Assembly: GCA_913776405.1 (NCBI GenBank)
Contig: CAJYOV010000093.1
Coordinates: forward strand, 1-13,841
Length of the DNA: 13,841 nt
From: Pseudobdellovibrionaceae bacterium
GTDB taxonomy: Bacteria; Bdellovibrionota; Bdellovibrionia; Bdellovibrionales; JAMPXM01
Direction: 5' to 3'
The notes under the pieces were generated by a model. That model was not told where the DNA came from, made no database searches, and was given only the letters and a program-made list of their open reading frames with translations. The position numbers and the translations under genes were made by a program. Numbering within the stretch: the first letter of the stretch is position 1; each line of letters opens with the position of its first letter. Of the stretch, positions 1 through 6,303 are shown piece after piece.

Positions 1-1
1 T

Positions 2-124
2 CCACCTCAGAAATTCGTCACTCCTAAAGTGCGCGCCTTTATAGGTATCGCTGAAAACTTCTTCCATTCCGCTTGCTCGGAGGCGGACTCGAAGCGAAGA
101 CCGAAGAAGAACAAGACCAAGTGA
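2..124 (+). CDS. C-terminal end of a probable LysR-type transcriptional regulator (partial)
   Basis: An open frame enters from the left edge and ends at TGA 122-124, giving about 40 residues. It begins PPQKFVTPKVRAFIGIAENF and ends in a basic tail (KRRPKKNKTK). The stretch TPKVRAFI followed by an aromatic-rich helix resembles the last helix of the effector-binding domain of LysR-family regulators, where a proline is followed by VRAFIDFL-like residues. The DNA-binding domain is outside the window, so the target cannot be named. It lies 71 nt before the glutathione peroxidase gene on the same strand. The short fragment makes the family call tentative, and nothing here shows that it is OxyR. Confidence 0.5.
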   Translation, partial: PPQKFVTPKVRAFIGIAENFFHSACSEADSKRRPKKNKTK

Positions 125-195
125 GTCTTGCGCCTTTGAGCTGATCGAGGTTCAATTCTTTTTAACGGGAACAGTCCCCGAAAGGATTCGCGATC

Positions 196-744
196 ATGGG
201 TAAGTCTATCTTCAAAACCGAAATTAAAAAAATCGACGGCACGGCTACGACTTTGGGCGACTACGAAGGTCGCGTGCTTTTAGTCGTGAACGTGGCATCG
301 AAGTGCGGACTGACGCCGCAATACGAAGCTCTTGAAAAGCTCTACGAGCGTTTCAAGAGCCGCGGTTTTGAAGTGCTTGGATTCCCGTCAAATGAGTTTG
401 CTGGTCAAGAGCCCGGCTCCAACGCGGAGATCGCTCAATTTTGCGAAATGAAGTTCGGCATTAAGTTCCCGATGTTCGAGAAAATCTCAGTCAAAGAGGG
501 AGCATCACAGCACCCGCTGTATACACAGATGATTCAGGCTCAACCGAAGGCGACACCGTCAGCCGACGGCAAGCTTGGCAAGTCGCTGGCTGAACACGGC
601 TTGGCGCCAAAATCTGCGACGGACGTCATGTGGAATTTCGAGAAGTTCTTGGTTAATCGCCGCGGCGAAGTGGTCGGCCGTTTTGCGCCCGACATCACGC
701 CTGATGATCCAAAGCTTGTGAAGGCCATCGAGGCTCAGCTCTAA
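196..744 (+). CDS. Glutathione peroxidase family protein, probably thioredoxin-dependent
   Basis: A 182-residue thiol peroxidase that reduces hydrogen peroxide and organic hydroperoxides. The catalytic tetrad is visible: Cys37 in NVASKCG, Gln71 in FAGQEPG, and Trp146-Asn147 in WNFEKFLV. The active residue is Cys, not Sec. Cys83 in QFCEMKF is 46 residues after Cys37, the position of the resolving Cys in two-Cys, thioredoxin-using members, so thioredoxin is a likelier reductant than glutathione (inference). No signal peptide is seen, so it is probably cytoplasmic. An insert of about 20 residues (roughly 118-142) precedes WNFEKF, making it slightly longer than the usual 160 or so. AAGGA at 182-186 lies 9 nt before the ATG. 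A weak promoter-like pair (TTGCGC at 128, TTCAAT at 151) is too poor to call. Its stop overlaps the stop of the opposing diiron gene. Confidence 0.93.
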   Translation: MGKSIFKTEIKKIDGTATTLGDYEGRVLLVVNVASKCGLTPQYEALEKLYERFKSRGFEVLGFPSNEFAGQEPGSNAEIAQFCEMKFGIKFPMFEKISVKEGASQHPLYTQMIQAQPKATPSADGKLGKSLAEHGLAPKSATDVMWNFEKFLVNRRGEVVGRFAPDITPDDPKLVKAIEAQL

Positions 745-1613
745 GTGCTTTCGTAACGAAGAGGCATCAGCAACGCCTCTTCGTAAACCGCTCGAGCTCG
801 AGCGCGGTTAAACGTGCGAGCTTTCAGTTTGAAGATCGCGAGCGCGAGGTTCGTGATGAGCCCCGGCAGCCATTTCAACCGTTCAGCGCCAATTGCGCGA
901 ACAGCCAGATTCATCCCTTTAAGAAAATTCTTGTGCGTGTAGAGCGGCATTGTGCGCCCCATGTACTCGCGAAGGTAAATTGGCAGATTTTCTTTCGTGA
1001 CGGGTGCTGTCGTGTTTGTAGCGGCGTACGCATACAGAAGCTCTTCGTCTTCGGCCTCGAGCGCACGTGAGAACGCGACTTTCGCGCGCTGCCACTTTGT
1101 TAGTGGATCCAGCTGCAAGTACTTCGGGAGCGTTCGGTAGAACAGATTGTAGTGATGAATCTCATCGACCGCGATCAAGTGACAGATTTCTTTAAAGACC
1201 GGTTCGCTAGCGGCATCGCGGAGACTTGAATAATAAGTCGTTGTACCGACTTCGACCATACAGCGAGCGACGAGTTCGGCACTGCGAGAGCCGCGAATAG
1301 ATTCGGCGGCGTTTAGATCTACTTGAAACGATTGACGGAAGCGTTCAAGAGCGCGCTCAAAGTTCCAGCTTGGGTCAGCAAGCTCGGCCCACTTCGCAAG
1401 CGCAAGACCATGTTGAATCTCTTCTTCACCCCAAACATCGACAGCTTGGCAAAATTCTTCGTCGCCCTTAAAGACGTTTCGCAGATAGGTCACGTAGTCT
1501 GCGCTGTTGTACTCAACGACGCTCGCTGTTTTAGCGAGGATAAGAAGATCGGGATCGACTTTTGATCGATCGAAGTTTTCCCAGTGAATAGAGTCGACAG
1601 TCCATCTTGCCAT
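741..1613 (-). CDS. Ferritin-like diiron protein (acyl-ACP desaturase / ferritin-like fold)
   Basis: A 290-residue soluble helical protein with a complete set of diiron ligands: Glu34 (VVEYNSADY), Glu65 and His68 (GEEEIQHG), Glu121 (MVEVGTTTYY), and Glu151 and His154 (AVDEIHHY). This is the E / ExxH / E / ExxH pattern of ferritin-like oxidases, and the spacing and helix style recall acyl-ACP desaturases more than ferritin cages. The substrate is unknown. Oxidation of a lipid or acyl chain would fit its neighbour, the Mpo1-like protein 66 nt upstream, but that is inference. It is the last gene of the probable minus-strand operon. No good Shine-Dalgarno sequence precedes the ATG. Its stop codon overlaps the gpx stop by 4 bp. 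No signal peptide is seen. Confidence 0.75.
   Translation of the reverse strand: MARWTVDSIHWENFDRSKVDPDLLILAKTASVVEYNSADYVTYLRNVFKGDEEFCQAVDVWGEEEIQHGLALAKWAELADPSWNFERALERFRQSFQVDLNAAESIRGSRSAELVARCMVEVGTTTYYSSLRDAASEPVFKEICHLIAVDEIHHYNLFYRTLPKYLQLDPLTKWQRAKVAFSRALEAEDEELLYAYAATNTTAPVTKENLPIYLREYMGRTMPLYTHKNFLKGMNLAVRAIGAERLKWLPGLITNLALAIFKLKARTFNRARARAVYEEALLMPLRYEST
756..784. terminator. 10-bp perfect hairpin just past the gpx stop, inside the opposing gene
   Basis: ACGAAGAGGC (756-765) pairs perfectly with GCCTCTTCGT (775-784) around a 9-nt loop. It begins 12 nt after the gpx stop codon and lies inside the last codons of the convergent diiron gene. There is no T-run on either strand, so it is not a textbook intrinsic terminator. 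Position and stem strength suggest it could end or protect the 3' end of the gpx transcript. This role is inferred. Confidence 0.35.
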
Positions 1614-1679
1614 TCGTAAAGAAGTAGCAGATCGACACGCTCTTCGGAAAGAAGCGAGTCAAATATGAACAAACCTCAA

Positions 1680-1991
1680 TTAACGAAGGCGTCCAGTGAG
1701 CATTAAAAACCACATCTTGAAGTCAGCTGCGAGCGACCAGAAGGGGTAAGTAAAAGTAGCGGGGCGGTTTTTTTCCGTGAAGAAATGTGCGTACCAGGCC
1801 GGGCCGTAACCACTGACTAAAGTGATTAGGATGAGCCACCAGTTTTGCGTGATCAAAGTCACGATCAGCATGACGACCGCGAGAGTGGTGCCGATAAAGT
1901 GGATCCACCGCGTTTTGGGTTTACTGTGTTCGTTTAAGTAGTAGGGCCAGAATTCTTCGAACGTTGCGATCTTCGGAACTTCTTTAGCCAT
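1680..1991 (-). CDS. DUF962 / Mpo1-like membrane protein
   Basis: A 103-residue small membrane protein. The N-terminal conserved block is YYLNEHSKPKTRWIHFIGT (His22, His31). A hydrophobic hairpin follows at about 35-62, then GYGPAWYAHFFTEKNRPATF (His69) and a last hydrophobic segment. These are the signatures of DUF962, whose yeast member Mpo1 is an Fe(II)-dependent dioxygenase in alpha-oxidation of 2-hydroxy fatty acids; the conserved histidines are the likely metal ligands. Bacterial members are poorly characterised, so activity on hydroxylated fatty acids is only an analogy. It starts 3 nt after the stop of the hybrid kinase (TAA-gtc-ATG) with no separate ribosome site, implying translational coupling. 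Length matches short bacterial members. Confidence 0.85.
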   Translation of the reverse strand: MAKEVPKIATFEEFWPYYLNEHSKPKTRWIHFIGTTLAVVMLIVTLITQNWWLILITLVSGYGPAWYAHFFTEKNRPATFTYPFWSLAADFKMWFLMLTGRLR

Positions 1992-1994
1992 GAC

Positions 1995-4049
1995 TTAATT
2001 TTGGGCGATCGCCGAGTTCGAGTCATCAACAACCGTTCGCGTCGGTAAGTTTTTGGCTTGCTCAACTGCTCGGATGAGGTTGATGCGACTGATTGGCTTG
2101 GTTACATGGCTGTTGCAGCCCGCCTTCAAAGATTTCTCGACCTCTTCTGGCAACGCGTGCGCAGTTAAAGCAATGATCGGTCTCTTGTAACCTTGCTGGC
2201 GCAGGCGGCGCGTGGCTTCTAAACCATCGAGGCCAGGCATTTGAACGTCCATGAGGATCACATCGAAATCACGTTTCGAGGCGGCTTCGATCGCTTCGAA
2301 TCCGTTATGCGCAACCTCGATTTTAGCGCCCGCATCGAGAAGGTAAAGACTCATCAGAGCTTCGTTGTCGACGGAGTCTTCGACGAGGAGGATATCGGTA
2401 TCCTTGATCGAAATCTGTGGCTGGGCTGTGGAGGAGCCCGAAGCCGACTTCTTGTCATTTGTTTGAGACGTATGCGCAGGCAAATCGTTCGAGTTCAGCT
2501 CGCCCGTCGTGATGCGAACAGCGAACGTAGAGCCCTGACCCGGTGCCGATTTCACGAGACTGAGTTCGCCACCAAGGGCTTCTGCAATTTTACGCGAGAG
2601 CGCAAGCCCCAGGCCCGTACCGCCGTACTTACGCGTGACTGAACTGTCAGCTTGTTGGAACGGCTTAAAGAGGTTCGCCGCTTTCTCAGCATCGATACCG
2701 ATGCCTGTATCCTGAACGGCGATCTCAAGTTGATTCGAGCGACCGCCAGCGGCCGGCAAGAAGCGTGCGGTCACTTTCACCCAACCTGATGACGTGAACT
2801 TAATCGCGTTGCTCACCAGGTTGTAAATGATCTGACGAAGACGATGAGGATCGGATTGAATGCGCGAAGGCACATGGCCGTCGACCTCAAATGAAACGTC
2901 GATGCCTTTGCGAGCTGAAAGCGTACGGACGGATTCGAGCGCTTCGTTCACGACGTCGACGACCGCGAGATCGATTTTCTCTGTCGGCACTTGGCCAGAC
3001 TCAAATTTTGAGAGATCGAGGATATCGTCGATTAAGTGAAGAAGGTGATCGCCGTTCGAACGAATACGTTCAACGAAATCACGTCGCGAGTTATCGTTGA
3101 GGCGTTCGTTCAGAAGAAGTTCCGCAAAGCCCAAGATCGCAGTCATCGGCGTGCGGATTTCGTGAGACATGTTCGCCAAGAATTCCGATTTCAAACCGTT
3201 TGCTGCATCCGCCTCTTCTTTTTGGCGCATCAGCATGTCGGCCGCGTTTTTCTCAGCCGTGACGTCGGTGTGAACGCCGAAGATCCGGTTGAACTTACCC
3301 TCGAAAGCGGACGAAGAGACTTTGCCGTTTGCGTAAATCCAACGGACGACGCCACCGCCAAGGATCACGCGGAACTGCACATCGAAGGGTGCACCCGTCG
3401 TCATCGTGAGTTTCAGCTTGTCGTCGAAATGGGTGCGGTCGGCCGGATGAATGCGCGAAGAGATGTCCGAGAGCTTTACGGTGTGCGAAGCCGGATCGAG
3501 GCCGAAAAGTTTCAAGCCGATGTCTGAGCAAACCATCTCTTGATTGGTTGCACTCAACTCCCAAGTACCGATTTGAGCTGCTGTCGTCGAAAGCGCGTAG
3601 CGTTCTTCAGCGTCGGCAAGGCGCATCTTTTGGCGGTGGAGGTCGACGAAGACGCGCACTTTGCTACGAAGGATACGAGGCTCAAGAGGCTTAAACATGA
3701 AGTCGACGGCGCCTGATTCGTAGCCTTTGAAGATGCGTTCGCGATTCCAGGCGCCAGCGGTCAAGAAGATGATCGGAGTTTGACGAGTTCGTTCGCTTCC
3801 GCGCATGAGTTCTGCGAGTTCGAAGCCGTCCATTTGCGGCATTTGAACGTCGACAAGTGCAAGGCCGAATTCGTGTTGAAGCATGAGTTCAAGCGCCTCG
3901 AAGCCGGACTTCGCGGTATAGACTTCAACCGGTTCGTTCTCGAGAAGGGCTTGGAGGGCCGTGAGGTTTTCTTGCAAGTCATCGACAAGAAGGCACTTCA
4001 CGCGGAACGCGTCGATGGCTTCATTTCGATTGTCGATGACTCGTTTCAC
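1995..4049 (-). CDS. Hybrid sensor histidine kinase, REC-PAS-HisKA-HATPase-REC
   Basis: A 684-residue cytoplasmic phosphorelay protein with no membrane segment. Residues 17-137 are a receiver with acidic pair Asp23-Asp24, phospho-acceptor Asp67 (LVDVQMPQMDG), Thr97 and Lys120. Residues about 150-272 are a PAS_3-type sensor ending DVTAEKNAA. The HisKA helix has His296 in SHEIRTP. The ATPase has the N-box (Asn410, Asn414), DTGIGI (447-452) and GGTGLGLA (476-483). After a polar linker (515-548), a second receiver runs 551-665 with Asp558, acceptor Asp601 (LMDVQMPGLDG), Thr629 and Lys651. Every catalytic residue is present. Start is GTG with GAGGA 8 nt upstream. It follows cheB by 49 nt. The N-terminal receiver implies control by another kinase; the signal is unknown. 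Confidence 0.95.
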   Translation of the reverse strand: MKRVIDNRNEAIDAFRVKCLLVDDLQENLTALQALLENEPVEVYTAKSGFEALELMLQHEFGLALVDVQMPQMDGFELAELMRGSERTRQTPIIFLTAGAWNRERIFKGYESGAVDFMFKPLEPRILRSKVRVFVDLHRQKMRLADAEERYALSTTAAQIGTWELSATNQEMVCSDIGLKLFGLDPASHTVKLSDISSRIHPADRTHFDDKLKLTMTTGAPFDVQFRVILGGGVVRWIYANGKVSSSAFEGKFNRIFGVHTDVTAEKNAADMLMRQKEEADAANGLKSEFLANMSHEIRTPMTAILGFAELLLNERLNDNSRRDFVERIRSNGDHLLHLIDDILDLSKFESGQVPTEKIDLAVVDVVNEALESVRTLSARKGIDVSFEVDGHVPSRIQSDPHRLRQIIYNLVSNAIKFTSSGWVKVTARFLPAAGGRSNQLEIAVQDTGIGIDAEKAANLFKPFQQADSSVTRKYGGTGLGLALSRKIAEALGGELSLVKSAPGQGSTFAVRITTGELNSNDLPAHTSQTNDKKSASGSSTAQPQISIKDTDILLVEDSVDNEALMSLYLLDAGAKIEVAHNGFEAIEAASKRDFDVILMDVQMPGLDGLEATRRLRQQGYKRPIIALTAHALPEEVEKSLKAGCNSHVTKPISRINLIRAVEQAKNLPTRTVVDDSNSAIAQN

Positions 4050-4098
4050 GGCCGGGATCCTCAGCTAAAGTGTCTTACTAGTTAAATAACAAGTGCCT

Positions 4099-4665
4099 TC
4101 AAAAACGTCTATTGAGAAACTCTACAACTTTCGGGATGTCCACCTCGCGTATTTGAGGTGAGGCCGCCACAGCGGCCCTTGGCATTTCTTTAAATTCGGC
4201 CGTTGCAATTTCCTGCGCAAACGCTTGCCCGCCGTGCTTTAAAACCCGTAGCAAGCCGTCAGTCCCGTCGTTATTCGCACCTGAGAGAATGAGACCCGCA
4301 AGCTCGTGTTTGTAGACGGGTGCAGCGGATGAAAATAACAGATCAATCGAGGGCCGAGAGAACATAACGGCTTCTTCATTCGAAAGGGCAAACGTGCGAT
4401 CCTTCTCGATGCTCAGGTGATAATCCGGAGGCGCAAGATAAACGGTTCCAGGAAGAACGGGTTCGGTGGATTCCGCCTCTTTGACGGGCCAAGGGCAGTC
4501 TGCGCGGTAGATTTCTGGCAAGAGGCTGCGCTGGCGATTCATGAGATGCAGAACGCAGACGACGGCAAAGCGGCCCCCGGTCTCCGGAAGTGAGCGAAGA
4601 AGATCGTGCAGCGGTTCTATCGAACCTGCGGACCCTCCAATCACAATTGCGGAAAACGGTTTCAT
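4099..4665 (-). CDS. cheB: CheB-type protein-glutamate methylesterase, stand-alone catalytic domain
   Basis: 188 residues forming only the esterase domain; the N-terminal receiver of classical CheB is absent. The catalytic triad is visible: Ser12 in IGGSAGS, His40 in VLHLM, and Asp133 in SGANNDGTDG. The family removes methyl groups from (or deamidates) glutamyl residues of chemoreceptors, but no chemoreceptor, CheA or CheW is in the window, so the target is unknown. It starts 14 nt after the cheR stop with AGAGGA about 9 nt before the ATG, so the two are surely co-expressed. Because it lacks a receiver, its activity might be controlled by the adjacent hybrid kinase through contact rather than by its own phosphorylation (inference). 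Confidence 0.92.
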   Translation of the reverse strand: MKPFSAIVIGGSAGSIEPLHDLLRSLPETGGRFAVVCVLHLMNRQRSLLPEIYRADCPWPVKEAESTEPVLPGTVYLAPPDYHLSIEKDRTFALSNEEAVMFSRPSIDLLFSSAAPVYKHELAGLILSGANNDGTDGLLRVLKHGGQAFAQEIATAEFKEMPRAAVAASPQIREVDIPKVVEFLNRRF

Positions 4666-4679
4666 CGCCTCAAGTCCTC

Positions 4680-5510
4680 TTACAGCTTTTGGTATAAGCG
4701 CTGAGATTCGTTTAACGCCTTAAATGCAGGTGCCGTGTCCAGAAAACGCATGGATTCTCTCGAGCCAAGGCCCAAGAAACCACCGCGCACGAGTGAGTCG
4801 CGGAACAAGGCAGTTGCACGGTTTTGCAACGGTCGATCGAAGTAGATCATCACGTTCCGACAAGAGACCAAGTGCATCTCGCCGAAGACCGCATCGGTCG
4901 CGAGTGAGTGACTCGAGAAAACGACGTTCTTCAAAAGGTTTGGATCAACGCGTGCTGAGCCGTACGCAACGCTCACGTAATCTGAAATCATGCCCTTACC
5001 GCCAGATTCGCGGTAATTGAGAGTCGCGCGCTTAATTGTTTCCGTATCATAAATTCCGCGACTCGCTTGATCGAGGACACGTTGATTGATGTCGGTTGCG
5101 TAAATGACCGTCTTTTCGAGAAGCCCTTCTTCTTTAAGAAGAATGCAGAACGAGACCACTTCTTCACCGGTACTTGTGCCCGCGATCCAAATTTTCAAGG
5201 ACGGGTACGTCTTTAGAACCGGAAGAACTTCGGTTCGGAGGGCAGCGTAATAAGTAGGGTCACGGAACATTTCGGTCGTAGGCACCGTAATAACGTCGAT
5301 CAGCTCTTGCAAGAACCCGTTTTCATGAAGCAGGCGCGCCTGAATATGAGAGATCGTCGGGCAATGAAAGCGAGAGAGCGCGTGCTGAAGTCTGCGCTTT
5401 ACGGACGAACGCGCGTAATGGCGAAAGTCGTAATGGAACTTTTGATAGAGCGCCTCTATCAAGAGTTCGGTCTCGAGATCATAAGCGGAGTCGTCGATAT
5501 CTTCGCTCAC
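4680..5510 (-). CDS. cheR: CheR-type protein-glutamate O-methyltransferase
   Basis: A SAM-dependent methyltransferase of the CheR family. From the preferred GTG start it has 276 residues; the frame could extend to a TTG at 5525 (281 residues). Numbered from that TTG, the helical N-terminal domain covers about 17-80, followed by VPTTEMFRD (81-89) in place of the usual TxFFR, the SAM loop AGTSTGEE (115-122; families usually have AGCSTGEE), acidic Asp145 (YATDIN), and CRNVMIYFD (222-230). GTG at 5510 is chosen because GGAGG at 5519-5523 lies 8 nt upstream, while the TTG has no ribosome site. It is first in the five-gene minus-strand unit and pairs with cheB. No chemoreceptor is nearby, so its substrate is unknown. 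Confidence 0.92.
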   Translation of the reverse strand: MSEDIDDSAYDLETELLIEALYQKFHYDFRHYARSSVKRRLQHALSRFHCPTISHIQARLLHENGFLQELIDVITVPTTEMFRDPTYYAALRTEVLPVLKTYPSLKIWIAGTSTGEEVVSFCILLKEEGLLEKTVIYATDINQRVLDQASRGIYDTETIKRATLNYRESGGKGMISDYVSVAYGSARVDPNLLKNVVFSSHSLATDAVFGEMHLVSCRNVMIYFDRPLQNRATALFRDSLVRGGFLGLGSRESMRFLDTAPAFKALNESQRLYQKL

Positions 5511-5518
5511 GAGCGAGG

Positions 5519-5523
5519 CCTCC
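5519..5523 (-). promoter_or_regulatory. Shine-Dalgarno GGAGG deciding the cheR start
   Basis: GGAGG on the minus strand is followed by 8 nt and then GTG at 5510-5508. This spacing is ideal and argues against the longer TTG start at 5525, which would put this site inside the coding region. Confidence 0.6.
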
Positions 5524-5545
5524 AAAAGCCAGGGGATCGAGACAT

Positions 5546-5575
5546 AATTTATCGTTTTTCGCCTCGAAAGGGCAA
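5546..5575 (-). promoter_or_regulatory. Candidate sigma70-type promoter for the cheR operon
   Basis: On the minus strand TTGCCC (5575-5570) and TAAATT (5551-5546) are separated by 18 nt; each matches the consensus at four of six bases. A start site near 5540 would leave a leader of about 30 nt before the GTG. It is the best promoter-like pair I found in the divergent region, but the match is modest. Confidence 0.3.
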
Positions 5576-5755
5576 TGAAGCTTGAGCCACAATTTCACCC
5601 AAGAAAGGTCGGGTTTTTAAGAATCGTACACATCTCAATAGGTCGACTTTAGACGGGCTTCAGTCTTGGTCAGCTGAACACGACTAGCGAGGGCGGGTTT
5701 CGCGCTCGAATATGGCAGGTGAACCTCGTTTGTTTTATGTCATTGGCGTTCCAGG

Positions 5756-6148
5756 ATGGTCGACGTGCGAGCCTTTCTCGTTTTCAGTTTCTTAGCTCTT
5801 GTACTGGTTGGTTGCGAATCGATGAAATCTTACCCTGAACGGGGGATCGCAGCCTCAGGCGTGCGTGTCGATAAAAGTGGTTACGCCTACGACCCTGACG
5901 ATCGTTCTTGCGACGGCTTCCCGAGATTGAAAGTTGAGACTGCACCCGGCACTTGCTTGGGCTTGGTTCTCGCTCGCGATCGCGCGGTCGATTCGGCTAC
6001 GAAAAAAAGTTTTGTCATGCCGCGTACGATTGTTCAGGTGCCAAACTCGGATGACTTTCTTGTCGTCGACATGGGCGGGTGGAAAGCAGATAACGGAGCT
6101 CTCTATCGCCTCTCGAAGAACTCTCGAGGCGAGGAGTCACGCTTCTGA
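5756..6148 (+). CDS. N-terminal part of the GSDH-cytochrome lipoprotein (truncated by frameshift)
   Basis: 130 residues. A lipoprotein signal is clear: a hydrophobic stretch ending LVLVGC, with the lipidated Cys at residue 20 and Glu at +2. The following part holds the first propeller strands, including MPRTIVQVPNSDDFLVVDMG and ALYRLSKN. The last six or so residues before the stop are out of the original frame. The start is uncertain: ATG 5756 has only AGG immediately before it, while GTG 5765 would use AGGATGG at 5753-5759 and give a shorter signal peptide. No tested promoter; the 245-nt divergent region to cheR precedes it. Confidence 0.6.
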   Translation: MVDVRAFLVFSFLALVLVGCESMKSYPERGIAASGVRVDKSGYAYDPDDRSCDGFPRLKVETAPGTCLGLVLARDRAVDSATKKSFVMPRTIVQVPNSDDFLVVDMGGWKADNGALYRLSKNSRGEESRF

Positions 6149-6303
6149 AGTACCCACTCAACAATCCGCATGGACTTGCGCTCGGGCCTGACGGCAAATT
6201 TTACGTCGGTGAAAAGCAGACGATCTCGCGCTTCTCCTATCGCGAGGGTAAAATCCAAACTTGGGAACTTGTCGTCGGCGGCCTGCCTGGCCGCGAAGGC
6301 CAC

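Noticed and set aside
2..124. Naming the partial regulator OxyR because gpx follows
   Set aside because: Only the C-terminal 40 residues are visible and none of the OxyR redox cysteines or DNA-binding region is in the window.
789..804. 16-bp perfect palindrome CGCTCGAGCTCGAGCG
   Set aside because: It arises from repeated Arg-Ala codons in the diiron protein (RARA) and needs no separate function.
5508..5525. TTG at 5525 as cheR start (281 residues)
   Set aside because: It has no ribosome site, and GGAGG at 5519-5523 is perfectly spaced for GTG 5510.
5543..5545. Minus-strand ATG at 5545 as an earlier cheR start
   Set aside because: It is 20 nt from the TTG and so in a different reading frame.
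5713..5735. Sigma54-like TGGCAGG upstream of the dehydrogenase
   Set aside because: The required GC at the -12 position is missing at the correct spacing.
6094..6148. Programmed ribosomal frameshift
   Set aside because: No slippery heptamer or clear downstream structure; a single missing base explains the data better.
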